DNA of 64,000 nt from positions 496,001-560,000 of the forward strand of contig CAJIYH010000002.1 in assembly GCA_905181615.1 (NCBI GenBank), in the 5' to 3' direction. Below the pieces are notes generated by a model that was given only the letters and a program-made list of their open reading frames with translations, did no database searches and was not told the DNA's origin. The stretch is from an uncultured Flavobacteriaceae bacterium. GTDB taxonomy: Bacteria; Bacteroidota; Bacteroidia; Flavobacteriales; Flavobacteriaceae. A program made the translations under genes and the position numbers. This document shows positions 34,558 to 43,753 of this stretch, piece by piece (position 1 is the stretch's first letter; each line of letters starts with the position of its first letter).

Positions 34558-34574
34558 CGCACTCTTATGATTAA

Positions 34575-34638
34575 ATAGAGCGAGAGTAGCTAAATCAAAT
34601 CAAGAACAACTTCTGTTGTTTTTCGTTTAAAGCTCTAT
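34575..34638 (+). promoter_or_regulatory. rpsA: Structured 5' leader of rpsA
   Basis: ATAGAGC (34575-34581) pairs with GCTCTAT (34632-34638), enclosing a second hairpin AACAAC-TTCT-GTTGTT (34605-34620) with a following T-rich loop. The whole lies between the promoter and the rpsA ATG at 34669. Ribosomal protein S1 is known to control its own mRNA in other bacteria, so an autoregulatory element is plausible but unproven. This also accounts for the 308-base gap. Confidence 0.45.
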
Positions 34639-34668
34639 AAAATAGCGGAATACAAATATTCATCAGCA

Positions 34669-36489
34669 ATGTCTGAAGAGAACACCACACCACAAGAGGC
34701 TAATAAGCAAGTTGCTCCACAAGAAGCCCAAGCACAACCAACTGCAAACAACGCAGAAGATTTTCTAACAAATTTTAACTGGCACAACTACGAAGAAGGT
34801 ATCGACGTAATCGAAGATGACCAACTTTTGGAGTTTGAAACGCTAGTAAAAGAAAACTTCGTTGACACAGCAGACGAAGATTTGATCGAAGGAACTGTAG
34901 CCTTTATGACAGAACGTGAAGCGATCATTGATATCAATGCAAAGTCAGAAGGAGTTATTTCATTAAACGAATTCCGATACAATCCAGACCTTAAGGTTGG
35001 AGATAAAGTTGAGGTTATCGTTGATGCACGTGAAGATAGAACAGGTCAATTGATTCTTTCTCACCGTAAAGCTCGTGTAATTAAAGCATGGGATCGTGTA
35101 AACAATGCACACGATACAGGTGAAATCGTTAATGGTTTTGTTAAATGTAGAACTAAAGGAGGGATGATTGTAGATGTTTTCGGAATTGAAGCATTTTTAC
35201 CAGGATCTCAAATTGATGTTAAACCAATTCGAGACTACGATCAGTACGTGAATAAAACAATGGAATTTAAAGTGGTTAAAATTAACCAAGAATTCAAAAA
35301 CGTTGTAGTATCTCACAAAGCGTTGATCGAAGCAGATATCGAAGAACAGAAAAAAGAAATTATAGGACAACTTGAAAAAGGCCAAGTTCTTGAAGGAACC
35401 GTTAAAAACATTACTTCATACGGAGTATTTATCGACCTTGGTGGTGTAGATGGATTAATTCACATTACAGACCTTTCTTGGAGTCGTATCAACCACCCGA
35501 ATGAGATTTTGGAATTAGACCAAAAACTTAACGTTGTAATCTTAGACTTTGATGATAACAAATCTAGAATCCAACTTGGATTAAAACAATTGAAGGCTCA
35601 CCCATGGGATCAATTAGGAGATGCTATTAAAGAAGGAAAAAAAGTAAAAGGAAAAGTAGTTGTAATTGCAGATTACGGTGCATTTATCGAAATAGAAGAT
35701 GGTGTTGAAGGTCTAATCCACGTTTCTGAAATGTCTTGGTCTACGCACTTGCGTTCGGCTCAAGATTTCGTGAAAGTTGGAGATGAAGTAGAAGCAGTTA
35801 TCTTAACCTTAGATCGTGAGACGCGTAAAATGTCTCTAGGTATCAAGCAATTGACACAAGATCCTTGGACTGATATTACTACTAAATACCCAGTACAATC
35901 TAAGCATTCAGGAATCGTAAGAAACTTTACAAACTTTGGTGTATTCATCGAGTTAGAAGAAGGTATCGACGGTCTAGTATATATCTCTGATTTATCTTGG
36001 ACTAAGAAAGTTAAGCACCCATCAGAAATTTTAACTGTAGGTGATACAATCGAAGTTCTAGTACTTGAATTGGATGTTGAAGGACGTAAATTAAGTTTAG
36101 GTCACAAACAAACAATTGACAATCCTTGGGATAAGTATGAGACTGAATTTGCTCTAGATACAACTCACAAAGCTGAATTAGCTGAAATCGTAGACAAAGG
36201 AGCTACCATTAACTTCAACGATCATGTAGTTGCCTTTGTACCTTCACGTCACCTTGAAAAAGAAGATGGAAGTAAAGTTGGATTGGGTGAAGAGATTGAA
36301 TTTAAAATCATCGAATTTAACAAAGAATTCAAAAGAGTTGTAGCATCGCATTCAGCTCTCTTCAAAGAAGAAGAACGCAACAACATTCGTAAAGCAACTA
36401 AGAAAATTGCTGCAAGCAACTCTGAAAAGACAACACTTGGAGACATAGACGCTCTTGCTGATTTGAAACAAAAGATGGAAGGGAAATAA
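34669..36489 (+). CDS. rpsA: 30S ribosomal protein S1
   Basis: 606 residues. Binds mRNA on the small subunit. Several consecutive S1 (OB-fold) domains are visible through repeats such as GTVKNITSYGVFIDLGGVDGLIH, KVVVIADYGAFIEIEDGVEGLIH and IVRNFTNFGVFIELEEGIDGLVY (each given in part by its core). An acidic, Gln-rich N-terminal extension is typical of Bacteroidetes S1. Codon use looks more biased than in neighbours (many GAA, AAA, GGA), as expected for high expression. A strong terminator follows. Confidence 0.97.
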   Translation: MSEENTTPQEANKQVAPQEAQAQPTANNAEDFLTNFNWHNYEEGIDVIEDDQLLEFETLVKENFVDTADEDLIEGTVAFMTEREAIIDINAKSEGVISLNEFRYNPDLKVGDKVEVIVDAREDRTGQLILSHRKARVIKAWDRVNNAHDTGEIVNGFVKCRTKGGMIVDVFGIEAFLPGSQIDVKPIRDYDQYVNKTMEFKVVKINQEFKNVVVSHKALIEADIEEQKKEIIGQLEKGQVLEGTVKNITSYGVFIDLGGVDGLIHITDLSWSRINHPNEILELDQKLNVVILDFDDNKSRIQLGLKQLKAHPWDQLGDAIKEGKKVKGKVVVIADYGAFIEIEDGVEGLIHVSEMSWSTHLRSAQDFVKVGDEVEAVILTLDRETRKMSLGIKQLTQDPWTDITTKYPVQSKHSGIVRNFTNFGVFIELEEGIDGLVYISDLSWTKKVKHPSEILTVGDTIEVLVLELDVEGRKLSLGHKQTIDNPWDKYETEFALDTTHKAELAEIVDKGATINFNDHVVAFVPSRHLEKEDGSKVGLGEEIEFKIIEFNKEFKRVVASHSALFKEEERNNIRKATKKIAASNSEKTTLGDIDALADLKQKMEGK

Positions 36490-36510
36490 GCTCTTTATCT
36501 TTAATCTCAA

Positions 36511-36540
36511 AAACCCCCTTTGTTTAAAGGGGGTTTTTTT
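36511..36540 (+). terminator. Rho-independent terminator after rpsA
   Basis: AAACCCCCTTT-GTTT-AAAGGGGGTTT with a run of seven T, 22 bases past the stop. Confidence 0.9.
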
Positions 36541-36575
36541 ATGCTCATAAAGCAAGTGGAGTAGATAAAAAATAA

Positions 36576-36583
36576 TATTTTTG
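36576..36583 (+). promoter_or_regulatory. pyrR: Minus-7 box for pyrR-pyrB
   Basis: TATTTTTG, perfect TAnnTTTG match. It covers the TTG codon at 36581, so translation most likely begins at ATG 36602. Confidence 0.5.
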
Positions 36584-36601
36584 TACTATAAAACAAAAGG
36601 C

Positions 36602-37147
36602 ATGCATCCCAAGTTACTTCTTAATGCACATCAAATAGACATTCTACTTCATCGCCTTGCTTGTCAATTAATAGAGAAACATCTCGACTTTTCAAAAACT
36701 GTACTCATTGGCCTTCAGCCTAGAGGGGCATTTGTTTTGGATCGAATAATTGACCTCCTTTCGAAGTACTATGGCGTAACTGATATCGCACATGGTAAAT
36801 TAGACACTACCTTTTTTAGAGATGATTTTAGACGAACAGACAAACCTCATGCTGCAAATGCAACGCAGATGAATGTGTCTATAGAAGATAAGTGTATTGT
36901 TTTTATAGATGATGTTTTGTATACGGGACGCAGTATTCGAGCTGCTCTTACTGCGATAGAGTCTTACGGACGTCCTAAGGAAATAGAACTACTAACTTTT
37001 ATAGATCGTCGATTCAGTCGTCACCTTCCAATACAACCTGATTATGTAGGACGGCAAATAGATTCTTTACAAAATGATAAGGTTGAGGTTAAGTGGAAAG
37101 AGATAACAGATGAAGATGCTGTATATTTGATTAAAGAAATCTTATGA
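36602..37147 (+). CDS. pyrR: PyrR-like phosphoribosyltransferase
   Basis: 181 residues from ATG 36602. Seen: the PRPP loop VFIDDVLYTGRSIRAAL and the LIGLQPRGAF segment, with RRFSRHLPIQPDYVG near the end, as in PyrR, which has uracil phosphoribosyltransferase activity and in Gram-positives binds pyr mRNA. No attenuator hairpin of the Bacillus type is evident in the short leader here, so an RNA-regulatory role is not shown. Overlaps pyrB by four bases (ATGA). Confidence 0.92.
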   Translation: MHPKLLLNAHQIDILLHRLACQLIEKHLDFSKTVLIGLQPRGAFVLDRIIDLLSKYYGVTDIAHGKLDTTFFRDDFRRTDKPHAANATQMNVSIEDKCIVFIDDVLYTGRSIRAALTAIESYGRPKEIELLTFIDRRFSRHLPIQPDYVGRQIDSLQNDKVEVKWKEITDEDAVYLIKEIL

Positions 37148-38079
37148 GTGAATTAAGTGTAGACCATTTACTAGGAATTAAGTACCTCAAAGAAGATGAC
37201 CTTCATTTGATCTTTGAAACTGCAGATCACTTCAAGGAAGTTATCAATAGAAAAATAAAGAAAGTCCCTACACTCCGAGACCTTACAATTGCCAACCTTT
37301 TCTTTGAAAACAGTACACGAACTAAACTTTCTTTTGAATTGGCTGAAAAGCGTTTAAGTGCTGATGTAATAAATTTTTCTGCATCACAATCTTCTGTTAA
37401 GAAAGGGGAAACCCTAATAGACACCGTAAATAATATCTTAGCGATGAAGGTCGACATGGTTGTGATGCGTCATCCCAATCAAGGAGCTGCTTCCTTTTTA
37501 TCTAAAAACGTGGATGCCTGTATTATTAATGCTGGAGATGGAACACACGAACACCCTACGCAAGCCTTACTTGATGTATTTTCGATTCGCGAAAAATTTG
37601 GAGAAGTTGCTGGTAAGAAAATTGTAATTGTTGGTGATATTTTACATTCTCGGGTAGCCCTTTCTAATATTTTTGCCCTAAAAAAACTTGGGGCAGAAGT
37701 TAAATTGTGTGGACCAAAGAGCTTATTGCCCAAACATTATGAATCTTTAGGCGTAGCAATAGAATTAGACCTTAAAAAAGCACTTCAATGGTGCGATGCT
37801 GCCAATATGTTGCGCGTTCAGAACGAACGTATGGATAAAAGTTATTTCCCTTCAATCAGAGAATACACACAGCTCTATGGTTTAGGCTTACCGCTTCTAA
37901 AAAGTTTAAATAAAGAAATAGTTGTCTTACACCCTGGGCCAATCAACAGAGGGGTAGAAATCAGCTCACAAGTTGCAGATTCTGACCAAGCAATTATACT
38001 TGATCAAGTCGAGAATGGAGTTGCAATCCGCATGGCTGTAATTTACTTACTTGCTTCAAAAATAATGATACCAGCCTAA
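37144..38079 (+). CDS. pyrB: Aspartate carbamoyltransferase catalytic subunit
   Basis: 311 residues. Forms carbamoyl-aspartate in pyrimidine synthesis. Seen: the carbamoyl phosphate loop FFENSTRTKLSFE, the 80s loop SSVKKGET, HPTQALLD, and HPGPINRG near the C-terminus. No pyrI regulatory subunit gene adjoins. Its stop overlaps the next start (TAATG). Confidence 0.96.
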   Translation: MSELSVDHLLGIKYLKEDDLHLIFETADHFKEVINRKIKKVPTLRDLTIANLFFENSTRTKLSFELAEKRLSADVINFSASQSSVKKGETLIDTVNNILAMKVDMVVMRHPNQGAASFLSKNVDACIINAGDGTHEHPTQALLDVFSIREKFGEVAGKKIVIVGDILHSRVALSNIFALKKLGAEVKLCGPKSLLPKHYESLGVAIELDLKKALQWCDAANMLRVQNERMDKSYFPSIREYTQLYGLGLPLLKSLNKEIVVLHPGPINRGVEISSQVADSDQAIILDQVENGVAIRMAVIYLLASKIMIPA

Positions 38080-38408
38080 TGATTTCAAACATAGAAAACA
38101 ACATCCTTGTTTTATATATAGGTTTAGACCAAATAAATAATCCAAAGAGCATTTCTGCTTCTTTAGGAAAAGAAGCTGTTAACTATGATGTTATTTTGGA
38201 TTTTCTGGTTCTTGGAAACCTTAATAAAAATCAAAAGATTTTGGGGAGTATTTATGATTCTTTTAAAAAGGAAAATTATTCCACGGTACTTGTTGCCTTG
38301 CCAGAACAATATGCTGATTTGCCAGAATCTTGGGTTCTTGTTCCGACCATAGAAGAGGCATTCGATTTTATAGAATTTGAGCGCATACAACGCGACTTAG
38401 GATTTTAG
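38079..38408 (+). CDS. Small conserved protein between pyrB and rnz
   Basis: 109 residues, translationally coupled to pyrB. Alternating hydrophobic strands and helices (NNILVLYIGLD, YDVILDFLVLGN, YSTVLVALPEQ, WVLVPTIEEAFDFIEFE) ending IERIQRDLGF-like suggest a small alpha/beta domain. Similar proteins precede ribonuclease Z in flavobacteria, and databases sometimes mislabel them as RNase Z. An STAS-like fold is possible from the strand pattern but I cannot show it. Confidence 0.65.
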   Translation: MISNIENNILVLYIGLDQINNPKSISASLGKEAVNYDVILDFLVLGNLNKNQKILGSIYDSFKKENYSTVLVALPEQYADLPESWVLVPTIEEAFDFIEFERIQRDLGF

Positions 38409-38412
38409 TTAT

Positions 38413-39318
38413 ATGAAACTTACAATCATTGGCTGTAACGCAGCTACCCCCCGTAAAAACGCTCAAACTACCTCGCAGCTTCTAGAAATTAAAGGGAATT
38501 TAATTCTTATTGATTGTGGCGAAGGAACACAAATGCAATTGCGAAAGCTTGGGATTAAATTTGCACGCATTCAACACATATTCATTTCTCATTTACATGG
38601 AGATCATTTTTATGGCTTAATTGGCTTGATAAGTACATTCCGTTTATTGGGAAGAGAAGCTGAATTAAATGTTTATGGGCCAAAAGGAATTAAGGAGATA
38701 ATAACCCTTCAACTCAAATTAGCAAATTCATGGATAGATTATCCTTTGTATTTTCATGAACTTAATTCAACCCAATCAACAATTGTCCTGGAGGATGATA
38801 AGATTAGAGTTTCTACAATTCCACTAGATCACAGAGTTTATACTAACGGGTACTTGTTTGAAGAACAAGTAGGACCACGTAAAATCAATATTGAAGCTGC
38901 TAATAGTCATGGAGTTGAGGTTTGTGATATGGAAAACCTCAAGTCTGGGAGAGATTTTACTGATTCAGATGGGAAACTGATTTCCAACTCAATTTTGACT
39001 CTAGATCCCGATCCTGTAAAATCATATGCTTTTTGTAGTGATACAGCTTACAAAGAAGACATTATACCTATAATTAGAAACGCTACCATGCTTTATCACG
39101 AATCTACTTTTCTAGAGAGTCATAAAGATTTAGCTTCCAAAACAAAACACAGCACTGCGGGAGAAGCTGCTAAAATTGCAGCTAAAGCCAATGTTGGGGG
39201 TTTAATATTAGGCCATTATTCGACCCGATATGGTGATCAAAACCTTTTTAAAGACGAAGCTCAAGTGTTTTTTGACAATGTTTATTTGTCCGAAGACGGG
39301 AAGCTTTTTGACATATAA
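38413..39318 (+). CDS. rnz: Ribonuclease Z
   Basis: 301 residues. Metallo-beta-lactamase-fold endonuclease that trims tRNA 3' ends. Seen: zinc motif HLHGDH (about 62-67), an exosite-sized insertion, Asp in CSDTAY, the H-E-S-T-F motif (YHESTFLE) and the late GHYSTRYG. It starts four bases after the small upstream gene. Confidence 0.95.
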   Translation: MKLTIIGCNAATPRKNAQTTSQLLEIKGNLILIDCGEGTQMQLRKLGIKFARIQHIFISHLHGDHFYGLIGLISTFRLLGREAELNVYGPKGIKEIITLQLKLANSWIDYPLYFHELNSTQSTIVLEDDKIRVSTIPLDHRVYTNGYLFEEQVGPRKINIEAANSHGVEVCDMENLKSGRDFTDSDGKLISNSILTLDPDPVKSYAFCSDTAYKEDIIPIIRNATMLYHESTFLESHKDLASKTKHSTAGEAAKIAAKANVGGLILGHYSTRYGDQNLFKDEAQVFFDNVYLSEDGKLFDI

Positions 39319-39409
39319 AATGGTAGTTTTTCATATAGATTCACCTAATTTATTTTCCTTTCAAGCGTTAAAATTTAATTTTCTTTATGGGTTATCGTAA
39401 CTTGCGATC

Positions 39410-40063
39410 ATGAAAGAAGAGAAAAATATCGGGTATTTAAGGAAGTCCTATGAAAAGGGTTCTTTAAATGATGATAAAAAAGCAATGCATCCTGTTGATT
39501 TATTTAAGGACTGGTTTGATTCTGCAGAAGCTCATCCAGATGTTGAAGAAGCCAATGCTATGAGCATAGCAACTCTTGGTTTAGATGGCTTTCCAAAAGC
39601 CAGAGTAGTTCTTTTAAAACAGTTTAGTTCAGAGGGCTTTGTATTCTATACAAATTACAAGAGCCAAAAAGGTCTTGCTATTGAAGTCCATGACAAGGTA
39701 GGTTTAACCTTTTTTTGGCCAGCAATGGAGCGTCAAATATTAATCAAAGGAATTGCACAAAAAGTTTCTGCTCAAACCTCTGACGCTTATTTTTACTCAA
39801 GACCAAAAGGAAGTCAAATTGGTGCTATAGTTTCTCCTCAAAGTCAGCCCATTGAAGATCGTTCGTTTTTAGAAAAAAGACTTGATTCCTTAGAAACTCA
39901 ATTTAAAAAAGATAATCCAAAGCGTCCAGCACATTGGGGTGGATATTTGGTTGTTCCTGAAACTATTGAATTTTGGCAAGGAAGACCCAATCGTTTGCAC
40001 GACCGAATGGAGTTTTCTCTAAATAAAAAAAATAAATGGACAGCAGTGCGCTTAGCACCTTAG
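39410..40063 (+). CDS. pdxH: Pyridoxamine 5'-phosphate oxidase
   Basis: 217 residues. FMN enzyme making pyridoxal phosphate. Seen: N-terminal LRKSYEKGSL, ARVVLLKQFSSEGFVFYTNY with SQKG (FMN phosphate binding), the SRPKGSQIGA block and the C-terminal EFWQGRPNRLHDRMEF with WxVxRLAP ending (substrate loop). The signature residues are intact. Confidence 0.96.
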   Translation: MKEEKNIGYLRKSYEKGSLNDDKKAMHPVDLFKDWFDSAEAHPDVEEANAMSIATLGLDGFPKARVVLLKQFSSEGFVFYTNYKSQKGLAIEVHDKVGLTFFWPAMERQILIKGIAQKVSAQTSDAYFYSRPKGSQIGAIVSPQSQPIEDRSFLEKRLDSLETQFKKDNPKRPAHWGGYLVVPETIEFWQGRPNRLHDRMEFSLNKKNKWTAVRLAP

Positions 40064-40107
40064 GGATATAAAGTTGATTTTTAACACAACAAACCTTTAA
40101 ATTATTT

Positions 40108-42168
40108 ATGAAAGAATTACAATCTTCATCCTATATAAACAGAGAAATAAGCTGGCTAGATTTTAATGCTCGTGTACTACAAGAGGCTTCCGAACAAACT
40201 GTTCCCTTGATAGAACGTCTTCGCTTTTTAGGAATATTCTCGAATAATTTAGATGAATTTTTTCAGGTTCGTTTTGCGACCGTCAAACGTATTTCTCAAT
40301 CAGATTTAACAGGGAGAAAAGCACTTGGAGGTATCGCCGCAACTGAATTATTGGAAAAAATAACTAAGTTGGTCATTGATCAGCAACGTGAGAGCTTATC
40401 CATACTTCAAAACATTGAAGATGAACTTGCTGAAGAAAACATCATTTTCATTAATGAAAAAGAAGTAAGCCCTGGGCAAAAAATTTTTTTAAATCAATTT
40501 TTTATTGACAAAGTAGCACCAGCTTTGGTAACTGTTATTTTACATCAAAAAGAACAAGATTTAAGTGACAACACTGCTTTTATGGTCATTACACTCAAAA
40601 TAGAGGATCAGGGTCATATTGAGCCCATGTATGCTCTTATTGAATTGCCAAAGCAACTGGATCGTTTTGTAGTTCTTCCTAAGAAAGATGGAAAACAATA
40701 TGTAATGATGTTGGATGATTTGATTCGGTATAATTTTCATTTGATATTTAATATGTTTAATTACACTTCAATCGAAGCTCACATGGTAAAAATAACCCGT
40801 GATGCAGAGCTTGATCTAGAAGAAAATGTGGGTAAAAGCTATGTAGAAAAAATACGGAATAGCGTAAAAGAACGTATGATTGGTGATCCTGTTCGTTTAG
40901 TTTATGATAAAACCATTACCGAAAGCACCCTTCTTTTTATTATGAAAAAAATGGGAATTTCCTCAACAGACAGTCTGATTCCTGGTGGTAAATATCACCA
41001 CAGGAGAGATTATATGAATTTTCCTAGCTTAAATAGAAGTGACCTATTATATCCAGCAGTTACTCCGCTAGAAATCAAAGGTTTGCGTCTCGATGGGAAT
41101 ATTCTAAAATCTATTTCCGAAAAGGATTATTTACTTTATGCACCCTATCATAATTATTACTACGTCATAAAATTTTTAAGAGAAGCGGCACTAGACCCTA
41201 AGGTTAAAACCATTAAAATCACCTTATATCGCTTATCTCAAAACTCACAGGTAGTAAGTTCTTTGATTAATGCAGCTAAAAATGGCAAAAAAGTAACAGT
41301 TCAAATTGAGCTGCAGGCTCGTTTTGATGAAAAAAACAACATCATCTTTGCTGAAAGGCTGGAAGCTGCAGGAGTAAACCTTATTTTTGGAGTTCCTGGA
41401 CTTAAAGTTCACACTAAAATATGCCTTATTGAAAGAGAAGAAGGGAGTAAATTAAAACGCTACGGGTTTATTAGCTCTGGAAATTTCAATGAAACTACCG
41501 CCAAGATATATACCGACTATACTTTATTTACGGCACATCAAAAAGTATTGAAAGACGTAGGCAAGGTCTTTGGTTTTTTTGAAGTTAATTATAAAATTAA
41601 GAGCTACAAGCACTTAATAGTTTCTCCCCATTACACAGCAACAGTTTTAAATAAACTGATTGATAAGGAAATTGAAAATGCACTAGCTGGAAAGCCTGCT
41701 AAAATTAGGCTAAAACTCAATAGTATTACCAATTACAAAATTATAGACAAACTCTATAAAGCAAGTAACGCAGGTGTAGAAGTTCACATGATTGTTCGTG
41801 GGGTATGTTGTTTGATACCTGGAATTAATGGAATGAGCGAACGCATCGAAGTTATTAGTATTCTCGATAAATACTTGGAACATCCAAGGGTTTATATTTT
41901 CGAAAATGATGGTTCTCCTAAAATGTATATTTCCTCTGCAGATTTAATGACTAGAAATATTGACAATAGGGTAGAAGTAGCTTGTCCTATTTATGATTTG
42001 GACCTGCAGAAACAACTTTTGGACACTTTTTTAATCAGTTGGAATGATAATATGAAAGCTAGAATTCTAAACGGTACAGACCAAAACATCTTCAAAAAAA
42101 CAAATGCAAAACCATACCGTTCCCAATGGGAAATGTATGAATATTTTAAAGCCCAATTAGCCGAATGA
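40108..42168 (+). CDS. ppk1: Polyphosphate kinase 1
   Basis: 686 residues. Reversibly makes polyphosphate from ATP. Seen: N-terminal NREISWLDFNARVL, then FLGIFSNNLDEFFQVR, the phospholipase-D-like catalytic half with ITLYRLSQNS and the autophosphorylated His in GLKVHTKICLI (about residue 435), and a second HPRVYIFEND segment. Overlaps ppx by four bases, so synthesis and breakdown of polyphosphate are coupled in one operon. Confidence 0.96.
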   Translation: MKELQSSSYINREISWLDFNARVLQEASEQTVPLIERLRFLGIFSNNLDEFFQVRFATVKRISQSDLTGRKALGGIAATELLEKITKLVIDQQRESLSILQNIEDELAEENIIFINEKEVSPGQKIFLNQFFIDKVAPALVTVILHQKEQDLSDNTAFMVITLKIEDQGHIEPMYALIELPKQLDRFVVLPKKDGKQYVMMLDDLIRYNFHLIFNMFNYTSIEAHMVKITRDAELDLEENVGKSYVEKIRNSVKERMIGDPVRLVYDKTITESTLLFIMKKMGISSTDSLIPGGKYHHRRDYMNFPSLNRSDLLYPAVTPLEIKGLRLDGNILKSISEKDYLLYAPYHNYYYVIKFLREAALDPKVKTIKITLYRLSQNSQVVSSLINAAKNGKKVTVQIELQARFDEKNNIIFAERLEAAGVNLIFGVPGLKVHTKICLIEREEGSKLKRYGFISSGNFNETTAKIYTDYTLFTAHQKVLKDVGKVFGFFEVNYKIKSYKHLIVSPHYTATVLNKLIDKEIENALAGKPAKIRLKLNSITNYKIIDKLYKASNAGVEVHMIVRGVCCLIPGINGMSERIEVISILDKYLEHPRVYIFENDGSPKMYISSADLMTRNIDNRVEVACPIYDLDLQKQLLDTFLISWNDNMKARILNGTDQNIFKKTNAKPYRSQWEMYEYFKAQLAE

Positions 42169-43055
42169 AAGTAAAAAAATTAGCTGCAATTGATATTGGT
42201 TCCAATGCAATCAGGATTTTAATTTCAAATATAGTCCAAGTAGAAGGAGAGCACCCTGTATTTATGAAGAGCGAGATGATTCGAGTTCCGATTCGTTTAG
42301 GAGAAGATTCTTTTACCATTGGCGAAATTTCACCAAAGAATATTAAGCGTGTAGTAAAAGCGATGAAAGCTTTTAAATTAATCATGAAAATTAATGGCGT
42401 AAAAAATTACATGGCATGTGCTACATCTGCCTTGAGAGAATCAAATAACGCGGATAAACTGATTGCAAAGGTTAAGAAAAAAGTAGGAATTAAAATCGAA
42501 CTAATCGATGGAAAAAAAGAAGCCGAAATAATTTCCTATACAACCATCTTAGCCGATCAAGAGCATAATTCAAATTACCTTTATGTGGATGTTGGAGGCG
42601 GAAGTACTGAGTTTAGTGTTCTTAAAAAGGGGAAGCGTATCGTGTCAAAATCCTTCAAAGCAGGTACTGTTCGTATGATTAATAATATGGTTAATGATAA
42701 AGTGTGGCAGGAAATCGAAAAATGGATTAAAATGAATACAAAGGGGATTGAAGAGATTCAACTTCTTGGTTCAGGTGGTAATATCAATAAAGTTTTTAAA
42801 TTATCAAACATCAAAGATGGAAACCCACTAACTTACTTTAATCTAAAATCTTTTTATCAAGATTTAAAAAAACTGTCTTACGAAGAGAGAATCCTCAGGT
42901 ACAACCTTAATTTAGATCGTGCGGATGTAATCTTACCTGCATTAGAAATATATCTTAAGGCATTGAAATGGAGTGGAGCGACTAAAGTTTTTGTACCTAA
43001 AATAGGCTTGTCTGATGGTATGATTAAGATGATGTATAAGAAGCATAATGCTTAA
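42165..43055 (+). CDS. ppx: Exopolyphosphatase, Ppx/GppA family
   Basis: 296 residues, the short two-domain form. Sugar-kinase/Hsp70-like fold: AAIDIGSNAIRIL at the N-terminus, ATSALRES, and YVDVGGGSTEFSV, the ATP/polyphosphate-binding glycines. Lacks the extra C-terminal domains of E. coli Ppx. Could act on polyphosphate or pppGpp; operon position with ppk1 favours polyphosphate. Confidence 0.93.
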   Translation: MKVKKLAAIDIGSNAIRILISNIVQVEGEHPVFMKSEMIRVPIRLGEDSFTIGEISPKNIKRVVKAMKAFKLIMKINGVKNYMACATSALRESNNADKLIAKVKKKVGIKIELIDGKKEAEIISYTTILADQEHNSNYLYVDVGGGSTEFSVLKKGKRIVSKSFKAGTVRMINNMVNDKVWQEIEKWIKMNTKGIEEIQLLGSGGNINKVFKLSNIKDGNPLTYFNLKSFYQDLKKLSYEERILRYNLNLDRADVILPALEIYLKALKWSGATKVFVPKIGLSDGMIKMMYKKHNA

Positions 43056-43066
43056 CTAGTTGTTTT

Positions 43067-43753
43067 TTAAATATCTAAATCAAATTCTTTACGTAACAAA
43101 TCAATTGCTGGATTGATTTCTTTTAGGCGCTCGTATTTTTCTTCCGAAGTGTAAATGAAGTTTTTCTCTATTTTTTCATCTACAATAACCTTAATCGACA
43201 AGTCATAATTATGAAGATTTTTTCTTAAATATGGAATGAATTCGGTAAACTCTCTTTCTAATTCAACTTTATTCATATCTGAAGGTACGCTGAAATGAAT
43301 CTCGGTCTCCGTATTAAAAACAGGCTTACTTATGTTAAGCAATGACCCTATGTTCTGATATCCATTTTCAAATTTTTTATTCTTATAGATATCCCAAAAA
43401 CTCAAAAGTTGTTCTTCTGTAAATGATTTAGCAGGCAGATCCTGAGTTACTTCATCTGGTTTTTGTTCTCGTTTCCATTCTTTTTTTCGTTTGATACTGG
43501 AAAGAGAGAAACTAGAAATTTGATTGGATTGAAGTGCTCCTTTATTAATTTCAGGCTTGATAATAATAAGTTCTTCTTGAGAAGATTCAATTTTATTGTC
43601 AGCTGTTTTTTCTTGAATATTTTCTTCGATAACTTTCTTATCGTCTAAAGATGCTATATTTTGACTTCCAGAGGACTTTAACTTATGGGTTGGAATTAGT
43701 GTTCCTTTTTTTTTTCTCCATCGAAGTGGAGTGAAGCTAATTGCATGATACAA
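43067..43753 (-). CDS. dnaX: DnaX tau-specific C-terminal part, minus-1 frame relative to the start
   Basis: This frame continues the DnaX reading after a one-base shift at the A10 run (43706-43715 on the plus strand as T10). From the shift it encodes a basic, low-complexity linker and then a conserved-looking final domain with SFWDIYKNKKFENG, NTETEIHFSVPSDMNK, LRKNLHNYDLSIKVIV and a terminal DLLRKEFDLDI, comparable to tau domain V that binds the polymerase alpha subunit. It has no start of its own in the right place. Joined to the upstream frame the product would be about 571 residues. The frame is maintained, with no stops over 220 codons, which argues it is used. Confidence 0.85.
   Translation of the reverse strand: MYHAISFTPLRWRKKKGTLIPTHKLKSSGSQNIASLDDKKVIEENIQEKTADNKIESSQEELIIIKPEINKGALQSNQISSFSLSSIKRKKEWKREQKPDEVTQDLPAKSFTEEQLLSFWDIYKNKKFENGYQNIGSLLNISKPVFNTETEIHFSVPSDMNKVELEREFTEFIPYLRKNLHNYDLSIKVIVDEKIEKNFIYTSEEKYERLKEINPAIDLLRKEFDLDI

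Noticed and set aside
37144-38079. PyrR-controlled attenuator in the pyr leader
   Set aside because: Only about 20 bases separate the minus-7 box from the pyrR start, too short for Bacillus-type PyrR-binding terminator structures.
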